Assembly: GCA_017536845.1 (NCBI GenBank)
Contig: JAFWCP010000074.1
Span: 1 to 5,316, forward strand
Direction of reading: 5' to 3'
Source: Solobacterium sp.
GTDB lineage: Bacteria > Bacillota_I > Bacilli_A > Erysipelotrichales > Erysipelotrichaceae
Length of the DNA: 5,316 nucleotides
This document shows, piece after piece, positions 1-5,155 of the stretch; positions within the stretch are counted from its first letter, which is position 1; every line of letters begins with the position of its first letter. Below the pieces are notes generated by a model. The model saw only the letters and a list, made by a program, of their open reading frames with translations. It had not been told where the DNA came from and did no database searches. A program made the position numbers and the translations under genes.

Positions 1-919
1 GATAATACAGCATCGTCAGCAGCGGCATTGTGCCGATGCAGACAAGGGTTGTGATGGTATTGAGGGCAGTGGCATACCGGACATCCTTGTCATACAGCTG
101 GGCCATCTGGGTGACGGTGGAAGCTACCGGCGTCATCGTGGCCAGCAGGCTGATGTAAAGGATTGTCTGCCCGTCTGCCGATAACGATGCCAGGCCGGAA
201 TACTTCAGTACCAGCAGGATGATCAAAGGCGAAACGATCATCTTGAGGAAGGAAACAAACCATACCCGCCGGTCCATGACCATGGCCTTCAGATCCAGCC
301 CGCCAAGGATCATCCCGATCATTAACATGCCCACCGGGCCGACTGTTGACCCTAATGACTTTACCGTATCCCTGACAATGCCGGGCAGCTGCATATGCAG
401 AAGGAACATCGTCAGGCCGATGACGCAGGCAAGCAGGTTGACATTGGTGAGGATGGATTTCAGGTCCGCGCCCCGCTTTCCTTCCACCAGGGATTTGCCA
501 TGGGTCCAGATGATGAACAGCTGCACCACCATGAAGGCACTGGCATAGACAACCCACTCTTCGCCAAGGATGGCACTGACAAGGGGGATGACGAGATTGC
601 CGGCATTGGAATACATGATCGATACCCGCTCAATGTCCGATAACCGGAATACCTTCTTCATGGCCAGGGTCATCAGATACAGCACAAGATGCACCAGCAA
701 TGCCGCCCCGGCTGCCAGCAGGAAGTTGCCGGCAATTTCCGGCGTGTACCGGATCTGGAAGGCATTCAGCACCGTACAGGGGCAGATGATATAGACAACA
801 AGGATGAAAAGGGTCTTGCTGTCGGAAGCTTTCAGCAGCTTCATCCTGACCATCAGAAAGCCGCAGAACATCATGATGAATAACTGGATAATCTGGCGTG
901 CCAGCAATGTTGCAATCAT
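1..919 (-). CDS. AEC (auxin efflux carrier) family transporter, C-terminus cut by window edge
   Basis: The minus-strand frame from ATG at 919 stays open to the window edge, giving 306 residues without a stop; family members are about 300-320 residues, so only the last few are missing. The protein is hydrophobic throughout, with about ten likely membrane segments. Family-like features are SNAGN with a following Pro at residues 104-112, a GPVGMLMIGMILG segment at 194-206 and MTPVAS at 262-267 followed by a helix ending in a short polar stretch and a last hydrophobic segment. AEC proteins are cytoplasmic-membrane secondary carriers; bacterial members move malate, malonate or other small organic anions, but the substrate here cannot be read from sequence. 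An AGGAGG (925-930) sits 5 nt before the ATG. It follows the lipoprotein gene by 39 bp and no promoter is visible in that gap, so the two are probably co-transcribed. Family assignment is confident; substrate is unknown. Confidence 0.9.
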   Translation of the reverse strand, partial: MIATLLARQIIQLFIMMFCGFLMVRMKLLKASDSKTLFILVVYIICPCTVLNAFQIRYTPEIAGNFLLAAGAALLVHLVLYLMTLAMKKVFRLSDIERVSIMYSNAGNLVIPLVSAILGEEWVVYASAFMVVQLFIIWTHGKSLVEGKRGADLKSILTNVNLLACVIGLTMFLLHMQLPGIVRDTVKSLGSTVGPVGMLMIGMILGGLDLKAMVMDRRVWFVSFLKMIVSPLIILLVLKYSGLASLSADGQTILYISLLATMTPVASTVTQMAQLYDKDVRYATALNTITTLVCIGTMPLLTMLYY

Positions 920-958
920 ACTTTCCTCCTCTTTCCGTTTTCGCCGCAAAGCCTGTTT

Positions 959-1867
959 CTACGGTCTGGCCATATCATAGGCATACACCTCAGAGATCTC
1001 TCTGTCATAGCCTTCATAAAACCCTTTCGGCATGCCAAGGACAATTCTTGCCCCGCGGTTAAACAGGACCAGCAGCCGGTCTTCGGCAAAAGTCAGGCCT
1101 TCGATTTCCCCCTGGCGGATGACATCGTCAAACGTGCGTTCCAGGGTGACGGTACAGCTTGTGGCGCCGTCTTCGATCCTTGTCCGGTACAGATGGTCAG
1201 GCTCTTCATCATCAGCCGTGCCGTCATCAGCCGTCAGATAGAAGCAGCCGTCATGGTACGCCATGCCCTGGACCCACTGCGGCACCGGCTGCAGATGCAC
1301 CTTGCCAAGGTATTCCCCGCTGTCAAGGTCGTAACGGTACAGGTACCGCCCGCTTTCTTCCCCGACCCAGGAGCACATCCAGACCGTCTGATCATCCGGA
1401 TTGACGGCAATGCCGGAACACTCCAGCTGGCCGCTGGCCGCTTCAAACGAGAAGGTGCGCTTCAGTTTCAGCGTATCCCCGTCATAGACGGCAATCTGGA
1501 TGTTCGTCCCCGCTCCGTCCATGAAATATTCAGCACCGATATACAGCTCGTTCTGATACACATCAATATCCCCGATGTGGTTGACTTCCATATCATAGCC
1601 CTGAAAGGGATCTTCATTGACTACAAGCAGGTTCCAGTCCCTGTCATATTTTGCCAGGGTGTCCGAACCGGACACCCAGTAATACTCACCATCACTGCAG
1701 ACACCCTGCCGGCCCTTTACTTCATGAACATCGCTGCGGGTATAGCGGAAAGATGCCGACATGATGTCCGGGCTGTCTTCCGGACGGCCGGTATGATCAG
1801 TGGTCTGAAAGCTGCAGGATGTCAGTGCAAGCAGGCAGGCAAGGCCTGCGGCCGGGATCTGTTTCAT
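959..1867 (-). CDS. Predicted lipoprotein with beta-propeller-like repeats
   Basis: The product has 302 residues. A short type II signal peptide (MKQIP, then a hydrophobic run) ends in the lipobox L15-T16-S17-C18, so Cys18 should be lipidated and the protein anchored on the outer face of the membrane. The rest is soluble and shows about five repeats of 40-50 residues, near 52-81, 97-141, 149-192, 198-243 and 254-275. Each has a 'dg-x-YY/LYV' strand followed by a 'YD-x-D' strand, as in quinoprotein/SMP-30-like beta-propellers. An acidic loop (TADDGTADDEEPDH, 212-225) interrupts the fourth. The start at 1867 is preferred because AAGGAGG lies 4 nt upstream and because a TTG 42 nt further upstream would fall upstream of the predicted transcription start. 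The gene lies 39 bp before the AEC transporter, suggesting a joint role at the envelope. No specific family or ligand is recognised; the fold is inferred from repeat pattern only. Confidence 0.82.
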   Translation of the reverse strand: MKQIPAAGLACLLALTSCSFQTTDHTGRPEDSPDIMSASFRYTRSDVHEVKGRQGVCSDGEYYWVSGSDTLAKYDRDWNLLVVNEDPFQGYDMEVNHIGDIDVYQNELYIGAEYFMDGAGTNIQIAVYDGDTLKLKRTFSFEAASGQLECSGIAVNPDDQTVWMCSWVGEESGRYLYRYDLDSGEYLGKVHLQPVPQWVQGMAYHDGCFYLTADDGTADDEEPDHLYRTRIEDGATSCTVTLERTFDDVIRQGEIEGLTFAEDRLLVLFNRGARIVLGMPKGFYEGYDREISEVYAYDMARP

Positions 1868-1871
1868 ATGC

Positions 1872-1878
1872 CCTCCTT
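1872..1878 (-). promoter_or_regulatory. Shine-Dalgarno site fixing the lipoprotein start
   Basis: AAGGAGG on the minus strand, 4 nt before ATG at 1867. It decides for this ATG, whose product begins directly with a signal peptide, over an in-frame TTG at 1909 that lacks a comparable site and overlaps promoter DNA. Confidence 0.8.
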
Positions 1879-1894
1879 CCGTCTGCTGCAGAAA

Positions 1895-1924
1895 AGTATA
1901 TACGATCAAAGGTCTGCCTCACAA
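1895..1924 (-). promoter_or_regulatory. Predicted sigma-A-type promoter of the lipoprotein-transporter unit
   Basis: On the minus strand, TTGTGA (1919-1924, 4 of 6 matches to consensus) and TATACT (1895-1900, 5 of 6) are separated by 18 bp. Transcription would begin near 1888, about 20 nt before the lipoprotein ATG. It stands back to back with the aldehyde dehydrogenase promoter, with 28 bp between their -35 boxes. It was identified by eye from consensus only. Confidence 0.55.
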
Positions 1925-1952
1925 CGGTGATGGCGCGGTTTTGCAATTTCCG

Positions 1953-1981
1953 TTTCCAAACCCTGCGGTTCAGGGTACAAT
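1953..1981 (+). promoter_or_regulatory. Predicted promoter of the aldehyde dehydrogenase gene
   Basis: TTTCCA (1953-1958, 4 of 6) and TACAAT (1976-1981, 5 of 6) with a 17-bp spacer. Transcription would start near 1988, leaving a leader of only about 17 nt, with the ribosome binding site GGAGGT at 1991-1996 almost at the 5' end. The spacer contains a perfect inverted repeat, suggesting repression at this promoter. The weak -35 makes the call moderate. Confidence 0.5.
1960..1976. promoter_or_regulatory. Candidate operator: inverted repeat in promoter spacer
   Basis: ACCCTG, 5 nt (CGGTT), CAGGGT: a perfect 6-bp inverted repeat. It fills most of the spacer between the predicted -35 and -10 of the dehydrogenase gene and its last base is the first base of the -10. 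A dimeric repressor bound here would block RNA polymerase. The repeat itself is seen directly; the operator role is inferred. It is too close to the predicted start and too short to be a good terminator. Confidence 0.45.
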
Positions 1982-2004
1982 GACAAAAACGGAGGTACCA
2001 GAAT

Positions 2005-3417
2005 ATGACAGACTGGAACAAGGATACAATCCATGAAACCGTACTGCGGCAGAAAAACTTCTTCATGAGCAATCAGACACTGGATGTCAGATGGCGTCTG
2101 GCCCAGCTGAAAAAGCTGAAGGATGCGGTCATCCGTTACCGCAGCCAGATGGAAGACGCCCTGGCCATGGACCTGAAACGCCATCCGGTGGAAGCATACT
2201 TCTGTGACATCGGCAGCCTGATTACGGAAATCAACGAAATGATTGCCGGCCTGAAGAAATGGGCAAAGCCGGAAGTCCATTACAGCGGCATCATGTGTTT
2301 CCCCAGCGTGGTGACAAAGGTCTACCATATGCCCTATGGCGTGACATTGATCATTGCCCCGTTCAACTTCCCCTTCCTTCTCTCCCTGAGCGTGCTTGCG
2401 GCAAGCCTTGCCGGCGGCAATACCGCCGTGATCAAGGCCAGTTCCAAATCCTCAGCCTGCTCGGAAGTGCTGTGCCGGATGGTTGCCGCGACCTTCCCGC
2501 CGGAATATGTGACGGTGGTCACCGGATCGCATGAAGTCGCCGACTTCTGCCTGGAAGAGAAGTTTGACAAGATCTTCTATACCGGTTCGCCCAGGGTCGG
2601 AAAGCACATCCTGGCCAAAGCCGCGGATAACCTGATTCCCTGCGCCCTGGAACTGGGCGGGGAAACCGGCAACTGGTGCATTGTCCGCAAGGATGCAGAC
2701 CTTGCGGATGCGGCAAGGAAAATCGCCTTCTTCAAGCTGTGCAACAGCGGCCAGATCTGCATCAACATCAACCAGGTGGCGGTTGCCAGAGAAGTCGTCT
2801 ATGACTTCCTGACCTGCCTGAAAAAAGAACTGCGCCGCCAGATCGGCGTATCCGCCATAGCCAATCCAGAATACCCCTGCCTGATCAGCGACCAGGCGTA
2901 TGACCGCTGTGAAGCGGAAGTAAAGCAGTACCGGGAGCGGATTGTCTGCGGCGGCTACGGGAACCGGGAACTGCGGAAATTTGAACCGACCGTCATCTTC
3001 CCGGTGGATGTCAGTGAACCAATTGTCCAGCACGAACTGTTCTCACCCTTGCTGCCGGTGGTGCCGTTTGATGACAATACGATTGATACCCTCCTGCATA
3101 CGATTGCATCAAGGGAAAAACCGCTTGCCTTCTATCTCTTTACCAAAGATAAGGCATGGGCGGAAAAGACCATGCGCACCATGCAGTTCGGCGGCGGCTG
3201 CGTCAATGAAGTCTGCGTGCATATGATGGTCAAGGGCGTACCCTTCAACGGCGTCGGCCATTCCGGCATGGGCGCCTACCATGGTGAATGGGGCTTCCGG
3301 GAATTCACCCATCCCCAGACAGTCCTTTTCGGCAGCAGTCATCTGAACCTTTCCCTGCGTGAGCACCCTTACGAAACCCCGCTGAAAAAAGCACTGATCC
3401 AGCTGTTTGAACGCTGA
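2005..3417 (+). CDS. Aldehyde dehydrogenase, class-3-like (ALDH superfamily)
   Basis: The 470-residue cytoplasmic protein has the length and architecture of ALDH3-type enzymes, which oxidise aliphatic or aromatic aldehydes to acids with NAD(P)+. Visible landmarks are Asn121 in APFNFPF (oxyanion hole), Lys144 in the cofactor site, the Rossmann loop FYTGSPRVGK (191-200), the general base Glu216 in ELGGE, nucleophile Cys252 in NSGQIC, ELF at 344-346 (the cofactor-contacting E-x-F) and the ALDH3-like C-terminal block around PFNGVGHSGMGAYHG (413-427). Odd points: the usual Lys of ELGGK is Glu220, the KPSE motif reads KASS so the ribose-binding Glu is Ser, and the residues after the Cys are ININ rather than the common APD. 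GGAGGT lies 8 nt before the ATG. It is transcribed alone, divergent from the lipoprotein and convergent with the HAD gene. Substrate is unknown; an aldehyde-detoxifying role is inference. Confidence 0.93.
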   Translation: MTDWNKDTIHETVLRQKNFFMSNQTLDVRWRLAQLKKLKDAVIRYRSQMEDALAMDLKRHPVEAYFCDIGSLITEINEMIAGLKKWAKPEVHYSGIMCFPSVVTKVYHMPYGVTLIIAPFNFPFLLSLSVLAASLAGGNTAVIKASSKSSACSEVLCRMVAATFPPEYVTVVTGSHEVADFCLEEKFDKIFYTGSPRVGKHILAKAADNLIPCALELGGETGNWCIVRKDADLADAARKIAFFKLCNSGQICININQVAVAREVVYDFLTCLKKELRRQIGVSAIANPEYPCLISDQAYDRCEAEVKQYRERIVCGGYGNRELRKFEPTVIFPVDVSEPIVQHELFSPLLPVVPFDDNTIDTLLHTIASREKPLAFYLFTKDKAWAEKTMRTMQFGGGCVNEVCVHMMVKGVPFNGVGHSGMGAYHGEWGFREFTHPQTVLFGSSHLNLSLREHPYETPLKKALIQLFER

Positions 3418-3424
3418 AAGCAAT

Positions 3425-3450
3425 ACAGGCATACCGCAAGGTATGCCTGT
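3425..3450. terminator. Two-way terminator hairpin between convergent genes
   Basis: A perfect 11-bp stem, ACAGGCATACC paired with GGTATGCCTGT, closed by the GNRA-type tetraloop GCAA. It starts 8 nt after the dehydrogenase stop and ends 7 bp before the HAD stop, so it can serve both genes. The run after the hairpin is only moderately T-rich on either strand (GAATATTT on plus, ATTGCTTT on minus), so termination may be incomplete. Confidence 0.75.
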
Positions 3451-3456
3451 GAATAT

Positions 3457-4245
3457 TTAACTGTCAGCCTTTTCAAACAGCCCCAGCTGCTGGCAGGCAT
3501 GCCAGATGCCGTCATCATCCACGTTTTTTGTGATGAAGTCAGCTTTGGCTTTTAAAGCATCGATGGCATTGCCCATGGCAACACACGTCCAGTCATCCAC
3601 GAACATGGACAGGTCATTGGCCGCATCGCCGAAGACAACGACATCGGAAAGATCGCCATGATAATGGTTCACAATCTGCCGGATGCCGAATGCCTTGTCG
3701 GCCGGCTCAACGAAGATGTATTCCTTATGGAAACGGGCCCAGGGAAGTTCCTTCAGCGTTTCCAGTTTTTCTTCTTCCGGCGCAAAGCAGGCAACATAGG
3801 CTTTATAGAGCTGCGGGAAAGAGGAAGGGTTCAGGCCCGGCACTGCCTTTGTCTTCATGTAGGTATCATGGGTAAAGTCATAGAACCTTTCATCCGGTGC
3901 CAGCCTGGTATCGCTGTTGTCCGGCTGGATGGCCCAGATATACCCCTTTTCCCTGCACTCGTTGATTAAGGCAATCACCTTTTCTCTGTCCAAAGGCGTA
4001 ATTCCCAGCAGGCGGTCTTCAATGGTCACGCCATAGCCGCCGTCGGAAACCATGTTATGGAAACCCAGTTCTTCCATAAAGCCCACCGCCAGGCACTGCG
4101 AGCGGCCGGTGCTGATGGCCAGGAAATGGCCTGCCTCTTCCAGTTTTTTCAATGCGGCTTTTGTGGATTCAGGAATATACGTATTCCCGTATCCGCCGGC
4201 AGCCAGCGTCCCGTCAATGTCAAAAAACAGATACTTCTTTCTCAT
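3457..4245 (-). CDS. HAD-superfamily phosphatase, Cof-type (subfamily IIB)
   Basis: A 262-residue cytoplasmic hydrolase with all four HAD motifs: I, D9-x-D11-G-T (Asp9 nucleophile, Asp11 acid/base); II, S45-T46-G-R; III, Lys184 in PADKAFGI; IV, GDAAND (206-211) with Asp207 and Asp211 as Mg2+ ligands. The inserted cap, about 83-180 between motifs II and III, and the late VAMGNA (222-227) and DDDGI (243-247) stretches are typical of the Cof/IIB branch. Members dephosphorylate sugar phosphates, flavin or nucleotide intermediates with broad specificity, so the substrate is not assigned. The start at 4245 is chosen because AAAGGAGG stands 5 nt upstream and the protein then begins directly at the first beta strand; an in-frame TTG at 4281 lies at the edge of the predicted -10 box. 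The gene has its own predicted promoter and looks monocistronic. Confidence 0.92.
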   Translation of the reverse strand: MRKKYLFFDIDGTLAAGGYGNTYIPESTKAALKKLEEAGHFLAISTGRSQCLAVGFMEELGFHNMVSDGGYGVTIEDRLLGITPLDREKVIALINECREKGYIWAIQPDNSDTRLAPDERFYDFTHDTYMKTKAVPGLNPSSFPQLYKAYVACFAPEEEKLETLKELPWARFHKEYIFVEPADKAFGIRQIVNHYHGDLSDVVVFGDAANDLSMFVDDWTCVAMGNAIDALKAKADFITKNVDDDGIWHACQQLGLFEKADS

Positions 4246-4250
4246 CCCGG

Positions 4251-4258
4251 CCTCCTTT
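4251..4258 (-). promoter_or_regulatory. Shine-Dalgarno site fixing the HAD phosphatase start
   Basis: AAAGGAGG on the minus strand, 5 nt before ATG at 4245. It supports the 262-residue product over a 274-residue version beginning at TTG 4281. Confidence 0.85.
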
Positions 4259-4281
4259 ATTGCTTTCTGTCGGGCATTCAA

Positions 4282-4310
4282 ACTATATCATGTTGAGGGT
4301 TCCGGTTGAA
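4282..4310 (-). promoter_or_regulatory. Predicted promoter of the HAD phosphatase gene
   Basis: Minus-strand TATAGT (4282-4287, 5 of 6) with TTCAAC (4305-4310, 3 of 6) at a 17-bp spacing. Transcription would begin near 4275, about 30 nt before the ATG. The poor -35 leaves room for an activator, and repeats lie directly upstream. Confidence 0.45.
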
Positions 4311-4331
4311 GATGCCGGCAGGAGATGCCGG
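4310..4331. repeat. Direct repeat AGATGCCGG, two copies
   Basis: AGATGCCGG occurs at 4310-4318 and 4323-4331, a period of 13 bp. The first copy also forms the 8-bp palindrome TGCCGGCA (4313-4320). The pair abuts the upstream side of the predicted -35 box of the HAD gene, a position suited to an activator. Function is inferred from position only. Confidence 0.4.
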
Positions 4332-4336
4332 AAAAG

Positions 4337-4354
4337 ATATGATTCAAGTCATAT
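4337..4354. repeat. Inverted repeat ATATGA-N6-TCATAT
   Basis: Perfect 6-bp arms (4337-4342 and 4349-4354) around TTCAAG. The size and spacing fit a binding site for a dimeric helix-turn-helix regulator. It lies about 27 bp upstream of the predicted -35 box of the HAD gene. It is too AT-rich to act as a terminator. Confidence 0.4.
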
Positions 4355-4395
4355 GCCGTACTGCCGCATAATGAAGGCATTTGATGTTTTCTGCA

Positions 4396-4425
4396 ACGAA
4401 CGGTCGGAATATGCATACGAACGGT
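4396..4425. repeat. Direct repeat ACGAACGGT, two copies 21 bp apart
   Basis: Identical 9-mers at 4396-4404 and 4417-4425. The 21-bp period equals about two helical turns, so both copies face the same side of the DNA, as in tandem regulator sites. The palindrome TATGCATA (4410-4417) lies between them and overlaps the second copy by one base. The pair is about 150 bp upstream of the HAD start; the regulated gene is not certain. Confidence 0.42.
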
Positions 4426-4463
4426 AAACTTTCAATTACACCTCAATCATCAGCCATTACATC

Positions 4464-4476
4464 ATTCCGCCGGAAT
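4464..4476. repeat. Perfect 13-bp palindrome ATTCCG-C-CGGAAT
   Basis: Two perfect 6-bp arms around a single C. The loop is too small for a stable RNA hairpin with the full stem, so a protein-binding site is likelier than a terminator. It lies between the HD terminator and the other repeats. Confidence 0.35.
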
Positions 4477-4521
4477 AAGTGATAATAACCTTGCTTTATA
4501 AATTACCGCATATCTCAGGAA

Positions 4522-4549
4522 AACAGCCTCGCCGAACGGAGGGGCTGTT
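4522..4549 (-). terminator. Terminator of the HD-domain gene
   Basis: Stem AACAGCC (4522-4528) with GGCTGTT (4543-4549), with further inner pairing possible between CCTC and GAGG. On the minus strand it starts 12 nt after the HD stop codon and ends in TTTT, the first two of which are in the stem. The plus side is followed by CTTCTTTT, so it could also stop plus-strand transcription, although no plus-strand gene ends here. Confidence 0.68.
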
Positions 4550-4561
4550 CTTCTTTTCCGC

Positions 4562-5026
4562 TTATTTCATGCCGAATTCGGAACACAGTTTTTCATAGCG
4601 TTCCTGTTCATGCGGCTTGACCGGCTTTAACGGATCGGCCAGCGTATGGTGGATGACATCCGCATCCTTGAGCACTTCATCCATTGCCCCGTCGATCACG
4701 CCTTTATCATCATGGTGCCAGATGGCAGAACAGATGATGTCATTTTCTTCTTCTGTCGTTACACCAAGCTCCTGCAGAAGCTGCCGGGCAAGATCCGCCC
4801 CAAGATGGGCATGGTCGGTATAGGAACCGCTGCGGTAGGCATGCAGGTCATGCATCAGGCCGGCAATGGCAGCCAGTTCGTCATTCTCCCCCCGCTTACG
4901 GGCAATCATCACTGCCGCCAGGGATACACCATGCAGATGGGCGGCTGCATTGTAACGCTTGTCTTTATCAGGCATCTCTTCCAGGATGCCGTGTACACAC
5001 TTCTGAATTTCCTTGATTCTTGTCAT
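4562..5026 (-). CDS. Small HD-domain metal-dependent phosphohydrolase
   Basis: A 154-residue soluble, mainly helical protein with the HD signature. Likely metal ligands are His32 in AHLHGVS, the His59-Asp60 doublet in AGLMHD, His74 in DHAHLGA, His105 in AIWHHDDK and Asp121 in LKDADVI. HD proteins hydrolyse phosphomonoesters or phosphodiesters, often nucleotides, using one or two divalent metals; the substrate of this compact type is unknown. The whole protein is one HD domain without sensor or partner domains and is complete by motif content. An AGGAGA site (5036-5041) lies 9 nt before the ATG. A perfect TATAAT just upstream and a hairpin just downstream suggest a single-gene transcript, though read-through from the gene at the right edge is possible because no terminator is visible between them. 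Confidence 0.88.
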   Translation of the reverse strand: MTRIKEIQKCVHGILEEMPDKDKRYNAAAHLHGVSLAAVMIARKRGENDELAAIAGLMHDLHAYRSGSYTDHAHLGADLARQLLQELGVTTEEENDIICSAIWHHDDKGVIDGAMDEVLKDADVIHHTLADPLKPVKPHEQERYEKLCSEFGMK

Positions 5027-5049
5027 ACTGCCTGTTCTCCTGTGTATTG

Positions 5050-5055
5050 ATTATA
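5050..5055 (-). promoter_or_regulatory. -10 box of the HD gene
   Basis: A perfect TATAAT on the minus strand, with transcription expected near 5043 and a leader of about 17 nt. No good -35 hexamer stands at 16-18 bp; the nearest resemblance is TCTGAC at a 15-bp spacing. The TG directly before the -10 is one base out of register for an extended -10. Confidence 0.5.
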
Positions 5056-5091
5056 CATCGCAGTACGCAGGTCAGACGGCCAGATTCAATG

Positions 5092-5111
5092 TTCCTGATC
5101 CCTCTTCCTGA
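5092..5111. repeat. Direct repeat TTCCTGA, two copies 13 bp apart
   Basis: Identical 7-mers at 5092-5098 and 5105-5111, about 37 bp upstream of the -10 box of the HD gene. Short enough to be chance; noted because the -35 of this promoter is poor and an activator site might compensate. Confidence 0.25.
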
Positions 5112-5155
5112 GCAGAGATATTTCTGGGTGTGCGGCATGCGGAAAAGAAACTGAA

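Larger units (their letters stand above)
4246..4561. other. 316-bp intergenic stretch with several short repeats, no credible gene
   Basis: The stretch separates two minus-strand genes, the HD protein upstream and the HAD phosphatase downstream. It holds the HAD ribosome binding site and promoter (4251-4310), a 9-bp direct repeat (4310-4331), an inverted repeat (4337-4354), a second 9-bp direct repeat at a 21-bp period (4396-4425), a 13-bp perfect palindrome (4464-4476) and the HD terminator (4522-4549). Reading frames on both strands are short and lack ribosome binding sites. Composition is more AT-rich between about 4430 and 4510 than in the flanking genes, as expected for non-coding DNA. 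Confidence 0.6.

Noticed and set aside
90..557. A 155-codon minus-strand frame
   Set aside because: Overlaps the AEC transporter in another frame; its translation is not membrane-like and has no recognisable motif, while the transporter frame matches family features throughout.
1868..1909. Longer lipoprotein starting at TTG 1909
   Set aside because: It would begin upstream of the predicted transcription start and would put 14 extra residues before the signal peptide.
1193..1930. A 245-codon open frame on the plus strand
   Set aside because: It lies opposite the lipoprotein gene, has no ribosome binding site and its translation shows no motif; the minus frame has a signal peptide, lipobox and strong ribosome binding site.
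2452..3033. A 193-codon minus-strand frame inside the aldehyde dehydrogenase
   Set aside because: Shadow of a gene with clear ALDH motifs over the whole stretch.
4246..4281. Longer HAD protein starting at TTG 4281
   Set aside because: It lacks a ribosome binding site and abuts the predicted -10 box; ATG at 4245 has AAAGGAGG at good spacing.
4339..4427. Two tiny plus-strand frames, 10 and 18 codons (ATG at 4339 and 4371), considered as leader peptides
   Set aside because: Neither has a convincing ribosome binding site or promoter, and no plus-strand gene follows that they could control.
5113..5126. CAGA-N6-TCTG as a terminator for the right-edge gene
   Set aside because: Only four base pairs and no T-run; too weak to call.
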